A stretch of DNA of 64,000 nt from Crossiella sp. SN42 (GTDB lineage: Bacteria > Actinomycetota > Actinomycetes > Mycobacteriales > Pseudonocardiaceae): NCBI RefSeq assembly GCF_023897065.1, contig NZ_JAMHIV010000015.1, forward strand, positions 62,001-126,000, given 5' to 3'. Numbering within the stretch: the stretch's first letter is position 1; every line of letters starts with the position of its first letter. The notes beneath the pieces were generated by a model. It had not been told where the DNA came from and did no database searches. It worked only from the letters and a program-made list of their open reading frames with translations. Shown in pieces: positions 42,424 to 53,498 of this stretch. A program made the position numbers and the translations under genes.

Positions 42424-45255
42424 TCAGCCGGCGCGGCGGCGGAAGACCTCTCTGGCGATCTCCACCCGGCCGCGCATGCCGAGCTTGCCGAGGATGTGCG
42501 AGATGTGGGTCTGCACGGTCCGCGGGGAGAGGAAGAGCCCGGCGGCGATGCCGGGGGTGGACTGACCGTCGGCGACGAGCTCGGCGATGCGCAGTTCGGT
42601 GGGGGTCAGCGCGTCCCAGCCGGTCAGCTCGCGGGCGGCGCGGCGGCCGCGCACACCCCGGCGGACCCCGTGTTCGCGGAGCCTGCCCTCGGCGCGGCGG
42701 ATGTCCCACTCGGCGCCGAACTCGCCGTAGCGGGTGACCGCCTCGTGCAGCGCCTCCCTGGCCTCGGCGTGCGCACCGGTGGCGGCGAGCACGGTGGCCA
42801 GGTCCTCCAGGGTCGCGGCCAGCTCGACCGCGGGACCGGTGGCGCGGTAGTGCTCGACGGCGGCGCGCAGCGGCTCGGGGTCGCCGTCGAGAAGTCCTTG
42901 GCAGCGCAGCAAAGCCGCGGCGGCCCGGCCGGGCGCGGACTCGGCGTCGGCCTCGGCGCGGCAGGCGGCCAGCGCGGCGCGGGCGGTGTCCGGGTCCTCG
43001 TTGGCCAGGGCGAGGCGGAGCAGGTCGGGCAGCCACTGGTGGATCAGCGACATCTCGCCCGGCCGCCGGTCCAGCAGCGTGCCGGCCAGGGTGGTCATGG
43101 CCGCGCGCGGGTCGCCGTCCTGTTCCAGCACCACGCTGCGCGCGGCGATGAGGAAGTCCTGGTTCTCCCGGTCGCCGATGGTGCTGACCGGCAGGGCGGC
43201 GCCGTCGCGCAGGTGCGCGCGGGCGGCGTCGCGCTGGTCCTGGCGGGCAGCGATCAGCGCGGCCACCCCGTGCCACAGCAGCGACGGCCCGGGCTCCCGC
43301 AACCCTGAGTAGGTGAAACCAACCTCGGTCAGGTGCTCCGGGTCGAGCTCGGCGCGAGCGTCCGCCCACTCGCCGAGCCAGTACCGCAGCACCGCCGTGG
43401 TCACCCCCGGCCTGACCGCGGCCGGACCCCGCACGCCGCTGTCGCGTTCCTGGCGCAGCGCGGCCGCGGCCTCCGGCCAGCGGGCCAGGTTCTGCAGGGT
43501 GAAGATCCGCGCGTCCTGGGCGAAGGCCAGCAGGTCGGTGTGGTCCGGTCCGGCGCGCAACACCTCCAGCGCGCGGTCGAGACTGGCCAGCGCGGCGAGG
43601 TGGTCGCGCCGGATGGACTGGTTGACCCACAGCACGGTCAGCGCGTAGGCGGTGCCGAAGGAGTCGCCGACGCTCTCGGCCATGTGCAGCGCCTGCCGCG
43701 CGGTCCGCTCGGCCGCTTCGACATCGCCCTCCCCCGCCCGCTGATACATGGCCAGCGACCCGAGCAGCCGGGCCCGCCAGGCCACCGGCAGGTCGGTGCG
43801 GGCGAGCGCGCGCCGCACCGCCTCCACCGCCTCGCTGTTGCGGCCCAGGCTGAACAACGCCCGCACCAGCACGAAGTACATCTCGGCCCGGTGCCCGCTC
43901 CGGCTCGCCGCGGCCAGGGCCTGCCGCGCCCGCACCACCGCCTCGTCGTGGCGGGCGACGCCGAGCAACACCCAGGCGAGCACCACCAGCAGGACCTCGC
44001 CGTGCTCGTCCTCGACCACGGCCTGGTCCACATCGCGGCAGAGCAGCTCGATGGCGATCTCCGGCGCGTGCGCCGCCAGCGCGGTCGCCGTGCCCGCCAG
44101 CCACTCCCGCGCCCAGGCGTCCCCCGGCTGCCCGGAGGCGAGCAGCTGCTCGGCCACCCGCAACGCCCCGCCACCGGAGTCGGCCAGCGTCTGCGCCGCC
44201 TCCCGGTGCAGGGCGGCCCGCAGCGCGGCGGGCATGCCGTCGTAGAGCGCCTGCCGGATCAGCGGATGCCGGAACGCCATGTGACTGCCCGCGTCCACCA
44301 CGATCCCCGCGGCCAGCGCGTCCTGCAGCCCCAGCACCAGCTCCGCGGCCGGCCGCCGCATCAGCACCGCGACCTCGGTGACCGCGAACCGCCCACCCAG
44401 CAACGCCGCCATCCGCAGGATCTCCGCCGACCCCTCCGGCACCACCCGCAACCGCCCGGTCAACGCCTCCGCGAACGAGCTCGGCAACCGCGCCCCCCGC
44501 CCCGAGGCGCCACTGCGCCGTGCCGCGTCGGCCAGCTCCCGCAGGTAGAGCGGATTGCCCAACGCGAGCTCCCGCAACCGATCCCGCACCGACGCCGGCA
44601 ACTCCCCCAGCCCAGGCAACCCCGCCAGCAACGCCGCGGCCTGCCCGTCCGCGAGCGGCTCCAGCACCAGCAACGGATGCCCCCGCCGCGCCAGGGCGGC
44701 ACGCAGGTCCTGCACCTCGCGGCGGCGCGGCACCGGCCGGCAGGTGGTGACGAGCAGTAGCGGGAGCTGGTCGACCGCGGTCACCAGCCGATGCCACATC
44801 AGGAAGGAGACCTCGTCGAGGTACTGGAGGTCGTCCACCACGAGCACGGTCGGCCCCGCGGTGCACAACTCGTCCACCAGCCCGGCCAACAACTCGATCT
44901 CCACCCACCCGACGTCCGCCGCCTCCAGCAACCCCAGCCGCCGCTCCCGCAACGCCGCCGCGATCCGCGCCCGCCGCGGATCAGCCGACCGCGGCCCGAC
45001 CTGCAACAGATCCAGCATCACCCGCAACGGCGACCGCTGCGACATCGGATCGGCCACCCCGGCCAGCACCCCATACCCGGCCTCCCGCGCCGCCTCCAGC
45101 CCCCGCGCCACCAACGCCGACTTCCCAATCCCCGGCTCCCCCTCAACCCACACGGCCGCGCCGGTACCGCGACCAAGGTTCTCCACGGCGGACCGGAGCA
45201 CGGCGAGTTCCGCCTCACGACCGATCCACACGTCGGACGGGGACTCGGGCTGCAT
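42424..45255 (-). CDS. LAL-family (large ATP-binding LuxR) regulator
   Basis: A 943-aa regulator. The N-terminal AAA/NTPase domain has Walker A in GEPGIGKSALV (about residue 40) and Walker B TVLVVDDLQYLD (about 145), with a leading WIGREAEL. A long helical, TPR-like middle follows, ending in a LuxR HTH (LTPTELRIAELVADGQSTPG, FLSPRTVQTHISHILGKLGM). LAL proteins are usually activators of biosynthetic clusters, such as PikD or RapH. It is complete and of normal length. ATG 45255 starts right before the NTPase domain, with no strong Shine-Dalgarno sequence. Confidence 0.9.
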   Translation of the reverse strand: MQPESPSDVWIGREAELAVLRSAVENLGRGTGAAVWVEGEPGIGKSALVARGLEAAREAGYGVLAGVADPMSQRSPLRVMLDLLQVGPRSADPRRARIAAALRERRLGLLEAADVGWVEIELLAGLVDELCTAGPTVLVVDDLQYLDEVSFLMWHRLVTAVDQLPLLLVTTCRPVPRRREVQDLRAALARRGHPLLVLEPLADGQAAALLAGLPGLGELPASVRDRLRELALGNPLYLRELADAARRSGASGRGARLPSSFAEALTGRLRVVPEGSAEILRMAALLGGRFAVTEVAVLMRRPAAELVLGLQDALAAGIVVDAGSHMAFRHPLIRQALYDGMPAALRAALHREAAQTLADSGGGALRVAEQLLASGQPGDAWAREWLAGTATALAAHAPEIAIELLCRDVDQAVVEDEHGEVLLVVLAWVLLGVARHDEAVVRARQALAAASRSGHRAEMYFVLVRALFSLGRNSEAVEAVRRALARTDLPVAWRARLLGSLAMYQRAGEGDVEAAERTARQALHMAESVGDSFGTAYALTVLWVNQSIRRDHLAALASLDRALEVLRAGPDHTDLLAFAQDARIFTLQNLARWPEAAAALRQERDSGVRGPAAVRPGVTTAVLRYWLGEWADARAELDPEHLTEVGFTYSGLREPGPSLLWHGVAALIAARQDQRDAARAHLRDGAALPVSTIGDRENQDFLIAARSVVLEQDGDPRAAMTTLAGTLLDRRPGEMSLIHQWLPDLLRLALANEDPDTARAALAACRAEADAESAPGRAAAALLRCQGLLDGDPEPLRAAVEHYRATGPAVELAATLEDLATVLAATGAHAEAREALHEAVTRYGEFGAEWDIRRAEGRLREHGVRRGVRGRRAARELTGWDALTPTELRIAELVADGQSTPGIAAGLFLSPRTVQTHISHILGKLGMRGRVEIAREVFRRRAG

Positions 45256-45685
45256 GCGCAGTAACTTACGACCCGGTCGGATCCGGTCGCCACAAGCCCG
45301 CGGGCGGGTTGCGGCGGGGCGCGCAGGTCACGCGGGGCGCGGGGCGGGTGATCGGGATCGTTGTGGCGGAGTGGCGTCGGCTGTCTGCCGCCGACTCCGG
45401 CGCGGGCGGGACCGGTGCTGTCGAGGGGACAACCCGGGCTGCCCGCGACGGCGAGCGAACGCGTGACGGCAAGGCGACAAGGCGCGGCGCGATGGCGAAC
45501 AGGTCGCGAGCGGGCGCGAACGGCGGCGGGTGGCAGCGGGTGACAGCGGCGGGCGGCAGCGGGCAGCCGCGGTGGCGAACAGCGAAGCGGCAGCTAGCGA
45601 GGGCCGTGGCGGCAAACGGCGGCGTGACTGGTGGACAGCGACGGGCGGTGCCGTGGCGGCTACCGGCGGGACCCGGAGCGGTTGG
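45256..45685. other. GC-rich intergenic region with short simple repeats
   Basis: These 430 bases have no supported gene. The stretch 45490-45660 is built from worn copies of short G/C-rich words such as GGCGGCGGG, GGCAGCGGG and GCGAAC. It lies upstream of the LAL gene and downstream of the MmpS-like gene. The low complexity creates long but meaningless open frames on both strands. Confidence 0.5.
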
Positions 45686-46120
45686 TCAGTCCGCGAAGCT
45701 GCCGGACAGGTTGGCGGTGTTCTTGGTGCCGGGCGAGCCGCCGCCACCGGTGCGCGTCACGAGCTTTCCGTTGACCGTGGCGGTCGCGGACATGGTTCCG
45801 CCGGTGTGCTGCATGGTCAGCTTCCACTCGTGGCGTCCGGTTCCGACCGGGACCGTGACGGTTTTACGCCACGGCAGTTTCACCGACTCCTCCTCGCTGA
45901 CCTTCCCGTCGAGCGTGAAGGTGACGGTGGAGAGAGTGGCCGAGCCGGTCACCTCGATCTCCAGCTGGTGTTGTGCCGCCGCGGAGCTGTCGGAGGTCGC
46001 GGCACCACTCGCCGAGGACGCGGGGGCCTGGGGCGGCGTGGGCGAGGCTGGGGGTGCCGGGTTCCCGCACGCGGTGAGCAGGGCCGCGGACAGGAGTGCG
46101 ACGACGACGGTTCGGGTCAT
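45686..46120 (-). CDS. MmpS-like lipoprotein
   Basis: A 144-aa lipoprotein. The signal (RTVVVALLSAALLTAC) ends in the lipobox LLTAC. A Ser/Ala/Pro linker is followed by a beta-sandwich domain like MmpS/MmpS-like accessory proteins: LEIEVTGSATLSTVTFTLDG, LPWRKTVTVPVG, GTMSATATVNGKLV. MmpS proteins assist RND exporters, but no RND gene is near; many actinomycetes have stand-alone copies. ATG 46120 directly begins the signal sequence. Confidence 0.8.
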   Translation of the reverse strand: MTRTVVVALLSAALLTACGNPAPPASPTPPQAPASSASGAATSDSSAAAQHQLEIEVTGSATLSTVTFTLDGKVSEEESVKLPWRKTVTVPVGTGRHEWKLTMQHTGGTMSATATVNGKLVTRTGGGGSPGTKNTANLSGSFAD

Positions 46121-46881
46121 GGCTGCCAGTAGATCCGCGGCCGCGGGAACGGGCAACGCGGCGGGCCGGTTCCTGCCATGCTCCCCGCGGCTGCGGACTC
46201 GCGCCACGCTCGGGCTCGCCCGTGCGTCTGCCTCGCTCCATGCTTCTGCGGCATCGGCGTGCGACCCGGCGGTTCGCTGCCGGGTGGCCCGGCGGTTCGC
46301 TGCTGCGCGGCCCAACGTTCCGCTGGCGTACGGCCTGGTGCTCCGCCGCTGCCGTCGACCGGGGCTTCCCCGCTGCAGTCGACCGGCGCTCCGCCGCTGC
46401 CGTCGAGCCGCCTCCGCTCTGGTCGGGTGGGCTGCCTCCTTTGTGGTCGGCTGGATCGCTTCCACTTCCGCCTCGGTTGGGGTGCTGGGCTTCCGCCTCG
46501 GTTGAACTGCTGGGTCGTGGCGGGGGGCTTGAGGGCGTCGCGGGGGTGGGTGCCGCGCGGGGGCGCCGCTCTTCTTTCGCGCAACGCGGGAAACAGTGAT
46601 TCGGTTCCTTTCTGTCTTGATCTTGGCGGCGAAATGGGGGCGGAATCTTGCGGAGCGCGTGCTCCGGTTGAGACTTAGCATAGCTGAGCTGGGGGTTTGA
46701 GGGAGGCCCGAGCCCAGGCGCGAATGGGGGTTCACTCGAAAGCGTGGCGGGCGTGGCGGGCGGGGAGGGTGCGTGCGGGCAAGGTCGACTGGGGGTGGGG
46801 GCAGATTTGGCAGTGGGGACTGTCGGGCGGGGCGGCGGAGGTAGTGGACTCCCGGGTGGCGTGATCGGCGGGAGGCGGCGG
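46121..46881. other. Non-coding region with worn 23-25 bp tandem repeats
   Basis: About 760 bases without a supported gene. Between 46260 and 46515 several worn tandem repeats occur with a period of 23-25 bases: CCCGGCGGTTCGCTGC at 46265 and 46288; CGCTGCcGTCGAcCGG-type units from 46340 to 46410; and TTCCGCCTCGGTTG at 46466 and 46491. The right part (46560-46700) is richer in A+T and may contain a promoter. Confidence 0.45.
46265..46514. repeat. Degenerate minisatellite, period 23-25 bp
   Basis: Three adjoining blocks of imperfect tandem repeats, each two or three copies, share the period of about 24 bases. The best pair is 46466-46489 and 46491-46514, differing at about three positions. Translated leftward they give eight-residue repeats of the STAAAERR kind. 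I think this is a non-coding minisatellite, because the frame is interrupted and no start signal precedes it. Confidence 0.5.
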
Positions 46882-47193
46882 ATGGCTGGCAGCGACACCG
46901 GATACGGCGGGCTGGCCGGCGATCTGTTCCTGCGGCTGGCGGCCGATGGGCGGCTCGCGCTTGATCCGGCGCAGGCGGCGGTGATCGTGGATGAGCTGGT
47001 GCGGACGCTGGACTCGGTGTGCCTGTTGTTGCGCTGTGCCGACGCCGAACCACGGGAGTCGGCCGCGGACTGGTTGATCCCCGGCGGACGGAGGCCCGCG
47101 CTGGACATCGACCAGCCGAGGCTGGAGGCGGCCCGGAGGGAGCTGCCGAAGTACATCGAGGCGTTCCGGCTGGTGCGGGACCGGGCGTCCTAG
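46882..47193 (+). CDS. Hypothetical helical protein, 103 aa
   Basis: A 103-residue mostly helical cytoplasmic protein (LAGDLFLRLAADGRLALDPA, DELVRTLDSVCLLLRC, RREELPK-like end). GGGAGG 6 nt before the ATG supports the start. Size and helical pattern resemble the small helical proteins encoded near type VII secretion substrates in actinomycetes, but no WxG motif or ESX gene is present. Function unknown. It converges with the LAL-type gene at 47235. Confidence 0.65.
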   Translation: MAGSDTGYGGLAGDLFLRLAADGRLALDPAQAAVIVDELVRTLDSVCLLLRCADAEPRESAADWLIPGGRRPALDIDQPRLEAARRELPKYIEAFRLVRDRAS

Positions 47194-47234
47194 ACCGGGT
47201 TCCGATGTCACGCGGGCGGCGTTCGGCGCGCGGG

Positions 47235-49304
47235 CTAGTCGAGTTCCGGGCCGGACCAGGCGGCCAGGTCACGGCGGCCGGTGATGCCGAGTTTGCGGTA
47301 GACGCTGGAGAGGTGGAACTCGACGGTGCGGCGGGCCAGGGTCAGCTCGTCGGCGATCTGGGCGTTGGTGTGGCCGCGGGCGACCCGGCGGGCGATGCGT
47401 CGTTCCTGCGGGGTGAGGACGGGGCGGTCGGCCGGGGCGGGGGCGCCCAGGATGGCGCCGCAGTGGGCGGCTAGTTCGCGGGCGCGGGCCAGGTGGGGTT
47501 CCGCTTCCGCTGGGGAGCCTGCTTGGCGGAGGGTTTGGGCCAGGTCGTGGCGGGCGCGGGCCTCGGCCAGGGCGGCGCCCGCGGTGGCGAGCAGGCTGGC
47601 GGCCTCGGTGAGCAACGCGATCCGTTGGGGGCCGTTGCTGGTCAGCGCGCGGGCGTAGGTGGCGAAGCCGAGGGCGCGCGGGGTGCCCCAGGCCTCGGCG
47701 GCGGTCTGGTCGGCCTCGGCCAAGGCCTGGGCCTCGTCGTGGCGGTCGGCGCGGAGCAGGGTACGCACCGCCTCGAAGCGCCAGGGCAGGAACTCGGCGT
47801 TGAGCTCGGCCCAGCCGGTGACGTGCCTGCCGCAGTCCAGTTGCGCCGTCAGCGCCGCGTCCAGGTCGCCGTTGGCGGCGGCGACCGCGCCCCGGCCGCG
47901 CAGCACGCACATCGAGGCGGCGGTGTCGCGGAGCTCGCCGTCGAGGCGGTACTCGGCGAGCACCTGTTCGGCCCGGCGCAGCGCCCCGGTGTGCACCAGG
48001 GCCTCCGCGAGGTTGGCCGCGGCGGTGGCCACGATCGGATGGTCGCGGGCCAGGCCGTACGCCGCGCACCCGGCCAGCAGTGAGTCCAATGTGGACATTG
48101 TCCCGCGCAGGTTTCCCTGACGCCGCAAGGAGTACGCCCGGGCCAGCTCGCAGCCGAAGCGCTGGGTCTCGGCGCCCTCGACCGGCAGGGCGGCCTCCAG
48201 CTCGCGGCTGGCGCGTTCGGTGGCCGCGTCGTCCCCGGCGAGCAGCAGCGCGGAGAGCGCGAGCCAGCAGGCGTCCCACTCGTGCCGCGGGTCGGCCTCG
48301 GCCAGCACCGCGGTGGCCAGCTCGACCGCGTCGCCCGCGCGCGGTTCGCGCAGCGCCGCCAGGCAGGCCCGCACCGCGGCCAGGCCCCGGCGCGCCGGCG
48401 GATCGGCCAGGTCGGCCTCGGCCAGCCAGTCCGCCAGCCTGCTCAGCCGGGTGGTCCCGCCCGGCCGGAACAGCGCGAACCCGGCCCTGGTGAGCTGCAA
48501 CCGGATCGCGGCAGGCGGATCGTGCAGGTGCAGCCGGTCGGCGGCCTCGTCGAAGAGGCGCAGCGCGTCCTGGGTGCCCGGCAGCCTGGTCGCCAGCCGC
48601 CGCAGCAACCCGGTGGTGGCGGTGACCTCGACGACGGTGTCCTCCCGCCGCAGCTCCCGCAGCAGGCAGGTGAGGGCGGCCAGCGGGTCGGTGTCGGTGA
48701 GCATCGCGGCCAGCTGCTGGGTGTGCGCGACCCGCTCGGCCACCGGCATCGGTTCGGCCAGCGCGTGCCGCAGGTACTCCGCCGCCGCTCGCCAGTCACC
48801 CCGGTCCAGCGCCTGCGCGGAGGCGGCGCACAGCGCGTCCGCCGCCCAGTCCAGGCCGACCGAGCCGATCCGCACCAGCTGGTCGGCGGTGCGTTCGGCC
48901 GCGCCGGGCAGCGCCCGCAGCAGCTCCGCCGCGCGCAGCCGCACGGTGATCCGCGCGCCCACCGGGAGCCCGCCCAGGACGGTCTCGGCGGTGTCCGGCT
49001 CGCGGAAGGACAGCGGCACCCGGTTGACCAGCACGCCGGCCGCGGTGAGCACGTCCACCGCGGCCAGGGTGGCGGGCAGGCTCAGCTGGGCCAGCGCGGC
49101 GGTGTCGCCCAGTGGCGCCTCCGGGCCGAGCACGGCCACCGCCACCGCGACCGCGTCCGCGTGCGGGCCGAGTCCCTCGAACACCGGCGGCAGCGGCGCG
49201 GCGCTGCTCTCCGGCCGTGGCGCGGGGGCGTCCGGCACCCCCTCGACGGCGCGCAGCGCGTCGACGTTCAGTCCCAGTCGTCCCGCCCAGGGCGATCCTG
49301 CCAA
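47235..49304 (-). CDS. LuxR-type regulator, LAL protein without its ATPase domain
   Basis: The C-terminal LuxR HTH (LTPQERRIARRVARGHTNAQ, LARRTVEFHLSSVYRKLGIT) and a long helical TPR-like region match LAL regulators, but the N-terminal NTPase domain with Walker A is absent. The best start is TTG 49304 (GAGAGGG just upstream), giving 689 aa. Codons upstream of it are open but run into the P450 gene in a nonsense composition. Either an ATPase-encoding 5' end was replaced by the P450 gene, or this is a natural ATPase-less form. It follows the P450 by 64 nt on the same strand and is probably cotranscribed with it. Confidence 0.7.
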   Translation of the reverse strand: MAGSPWAGRLGLNVDALRAVEGVPDAPAPRPESSAAPLPPVFEGLGPHADAVAVAVAVLGPEAPLGDTAALAQLSLPATLAAVDVLTAAGVLVNRVPLSFREPDTAETVLGGLPVGARITVRLRAAELLRALPGAAERTADQLVRIGSVGLDWAADALCAASAQALDRGDWRAAAEYLRHALAEPMPVAERVAHTQQLAAMLTDTDPLAALTCLLRELRREDTVVEVTATTGLLRRLATRLPGTQDALRLFDEAADRLHLHDPPAAIRLQLTRAGFALFRPGGTTRLSRLADWLAEADLADPPARRGLAAVRACLAALREPRAGDAVELATAVLAEADPRHEWDACWLALSALLLAGDDAATERASRELEAALPVEGAETQRFGCELARAYSLRRQGNLRGTMSTLDSLLAGCAAYGLARDHPIVATAAANLAEALVHTGALRRAEQVLAEYRLDGELRDTAASMCVLRGRGAVAAANGDLDAALTAQLDCGRHVTGWAELNAEFLPWRFEAVRTLLRADRHDEAQALAEADQTAAEAWGTPRALGFATYARALTSNGPQRIALLTEAASLLATAGAALAEARARHDLAQTLRQAGSPAEAEPHLARARELAAHCGAILGAPAPADRPVLTPQERRIARRVARGHTNAQIADELTLARRTVEFHLSSVYRKLGITGRRDLAAWSGPELD

Positions 49305-49368
49305 CGTCCCTCTCCCACCCCTAGACCCGGTTCCGACCGTAGTCCTCCTCCCCCGCGCGGGTGGCGCC

Positions 49369-50520
49369 TCAGCATCCCCGCAGTGAAACGCGCAGGCCGC
49401 GGAGCTCGTAGGCGGCGATCTCCGGCCGGTAGGCCACCGTCGGGCCGCTTTCCAGGGTGATCCCGGGCTGGTTGAGCAGGGCGTGCAGGAACAGGTCGCT
49501 CTCCAGCATCGCGATGTGCGCGCCGGGGCAGCGGTGCGGGCCGTCACCGAAGGCCAGCGCGACCGGCGAGGCCCCGTCGGCAAGCCCGCGACCTGGGCGG
49601 ATGTCGGCCGGGTGGTCGCCGACCGCGGCCGGGTCCACGTTGGTGGCGCTGACCTCGATGTCCACCAGGTCCCCGGCCGGGATGGTGACCCCGGTCAGCT
49701 CGATCGGGGCGGTGGTGCGGCGGCTGAGCCTGCTGACCACCGGTTCCAGCCGGAGCAGCTCGTGCAGCAGCGCCAGCCGCTCCGGCTCCGCGGCGGTGCG
49801 GTAGCGCTGTCCCAGGTCGGCGTCGGCGAGCAGGTGCCAGCCGGCCAGGTTGATGAACTCCCTGGTGGTGACCATGCCCGCGGCGGCGAAGGTCAGGCAT
49901 TCGCCGAGGATCTCGCTGTCCCGGCAGCCCTCGTCGATCAGGTGCGAGATCAGGTCGTCGCGGCGTTCCCGGCGGCGGGCGCGCACGGCGGGGCGGACGT
50001 CGCCGAAGTGGAACCGCAGCCAGGCCAGGTTGAGCCGCAGGAACCCGGGCGGGGCGGCCGGGAAGAACGCCTCCAGCCGCCGGTCGATGCCGGGCCTGCT
50101 GTCGGTGAGGCCGACGACCTCGGCGACCACCTGGAGCGCGAGCTGGAAGCTGAGCCTGCTCAGGTCGGCGCTGCCCGCCCCGCGCAGTACGGCGAGCTGC
50201 TCCTCGACCACCCGGCGCATCAGCGGCCGGTAGTGCTGCTCGACCCGGCGCGGGGTGAAGAACCGGGCGGTCTGGCGGCGGTGCTCGCGGTGCTCGGGAC
50301 CGTCGCGGTACAGCACGGGGCGGCGCAGGCCGCTGGGCAGCTTGTCCATCCGCTCCACGGCGAGCCCGGCCTGGCGGGTGTCGGTGCTGCGCAGCACGGT
50401 GCGGCCCTCGGCCAGGCCACGGACGGACCAGTGCCCGGCCGCCACCTGGGTGATGGGGCAGCCTGCCTCGCCGTCCCGGACCCGCCGCCGGTCCCGGCCG
50501 GTGCTCGCCTCGCTGACCAT
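49369..50520 (-). CDS. Cytochrome P450 with an unusual I-helix
   Basis: A 383-aa P450; ATG 50520 has GGAG 7 nt upstream. The heme loop is FGDGPHRCPGAHIAMLE with the cysteine ligand, and ExxR lies in LHELLRLEPV. The I-helix reads FAAAGMVTTREF: the usual acidic residue before the conserved Thr (A-G-D/E-T) is Val. Loss of that acid is seen in P450s with altered proton delivery or non-classical reactions. Neighbours are the ATPase-less LAL regulator downstream and a membrane protein on the other strand. Substrate unknown. Confidence 0.85.
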   Translation of the reverse strand: MVSEASTGRDRRRVRDGEAGCPITQVAAGHWSVRGLAEGRTVLRSTDTRQAGLAVERMDKLPSGLRRPVLYRDGPEHREHRRQTARFFTPRRVEQHYRPLMRRVVEEQLAVLRGAGSADLSRLSFQLALQVVAEVVGLTDSRPGIDRRLEAFFPAAPPGFLRLNLAWLRFHFGDVRPAVRARRRERRDDLISHLIDEGCRDSEILGECLTFAAAGMVTTREFINLAGWHLLADADLGQRYRTAAEPERLALLHELLRLEPVVSRLSRRTTAPIELTGVTIPAGDLVDIEVSATNVDPAAVGDHPADIRPGRGLADGASPVALAFGDGPHRCPGAHIAMLESDLFLHALLNQPGITLESGPTVAYRPEIAAYELRGLRVSLRGC

Positions 50521-50697
50521 GTCGCACTCCGGCTTCTCGATCTCCGCGGGCAACGTTACGCGGTGGCCCAGTCGTGACCGCCGCTTCCCTGGTTCGTTGT
50601 CCCAGCTCACCCGTAGTGGTGAACGAAGGGGCTGGGGGCTAACGACTTTCCGTCACCGCGCGAGGTCCGGGCATAACTTCGCACGCAGGGAGCGACC

Positions 50698-51468
50698 ATG
50701 ACCTACCAGCTGCCCGTCATGCCCGAGGCGCCGCCACCGCCGCCGCGGCCCAGGTTCAGCGGGCTCGCGCTGACCGCGCTGATCCTCGGCCTGGTGGGCC
50801 TGTTCGGCTCGCCGATCATCATCCTCAACAACGTCACCGCGATCGCCGCCGGGGTCGGCGTGGTGCTCGGGGTGATCGCGCTGTTCGGCGCCCGCAAGGT
50901 GATGGCCGCCATCGGCGTGGGCCTGTGCGTGCTGGGCATCGTGATCACCGTGGTGGTGCAGGCGGCCGCGGTGAAAGCCCTGGACGAGGCGTTGCGGGGC
51001 ACCACGAACCAGGGCCAGGTCAGCGAAGGCGAACCGGCCCAGGCGAAACCCGCCGACAACCCGCCACCCGCGGAGACGCCGACCTGGGGCAAACGCTACA
51101 CCTGGCCGGACGGGCTGGCCGTCGAGGTGGCCAAGCCCGTCGCGTGCAAGCCGGGCAAGTACGCCTCACCGTCCACAGTGGAGCGTGCGGTGAAGGTCAG
51201 CGTCACCGTGGTCAACGGCACCAGGGAGCCGGTGCAGACCGGCCTGCTGCTGGGGCTGACCGACGCCCAGTTCGACGGCCGCGAGGCGAGGTCGGTCACC
51301 GACTTCAACGGTCCCTGCGGCACCGGCCTGGACAGCGGCACCGTGCTGCCCGGCAAGAGCTTCACCTATGAGGTCGCCTACGCGGTCGGGGCGAAGCCGG
51401 GTGAGCTGCAGCTGGCGTTCCAGCCCGGTTTTGGCAAGGACAAGGCCGTCTTCGTCGGGCAGGCCTGA
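50698..51468 (+). CDS. Membrane-anchored protein with DUF4190 and DUF4352-like parts
   Basis: A 256-aa protein: a Pro-rich cytoplasmic start ([14 protein letters not shown]), two or three membrane helices ([20 protein letters not shown] and [18 protein letters not shown]) as in DUF4190, a linker, and an extracellular beta domain ([27 protein letters not shown]) like the DUF4352 immunoglobulin-type domain. Common in actinomycetes; role unknown, perhaps envelope maintenance. Confidence 0.8.
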   Translation: MTYQLPVMPEAPPPPPRPRFSGLALTALILGLVGLFGSPIIILNNVTAIAAGVGVVLGVIALFGARKVMAAIGVGLCVLGIVITVVVQAAAVKALDEALRGTTNQGQVSEGEPAQAKPADNPPPAETPTWGKRYTWPDGLAVEVAKPVACKPGKYASPSTVERAVKVSVTVVNGTREPVQTGLLLGLTDAQFDGREARSVTDFNGPCGTGLDSGTVLPGKSFTYEVAYAVGAKPGELQLAFQPGFGKDKAVFVGQA

Positions 51469-51647
51469 CCCGCGGCCGACACCGACGGGGACACCCGTGC
51501 AGTGGCTTTTCCAGCGCCGGATCTCCTGCCTGCACCAGGTCAACCGGGGTGGCCGAACGGAATCTCACGGTCGGTCACCGCCCTGGTGCACCCGTTCGGA
51601 ACGCGGTGCGGCACGGCCTGTCGGCGGGGATCGGTAACCTCGGCCCC

Positions 51648-53495
<1,848 letters not shown>

Positions 53496-53498
53496 GGT

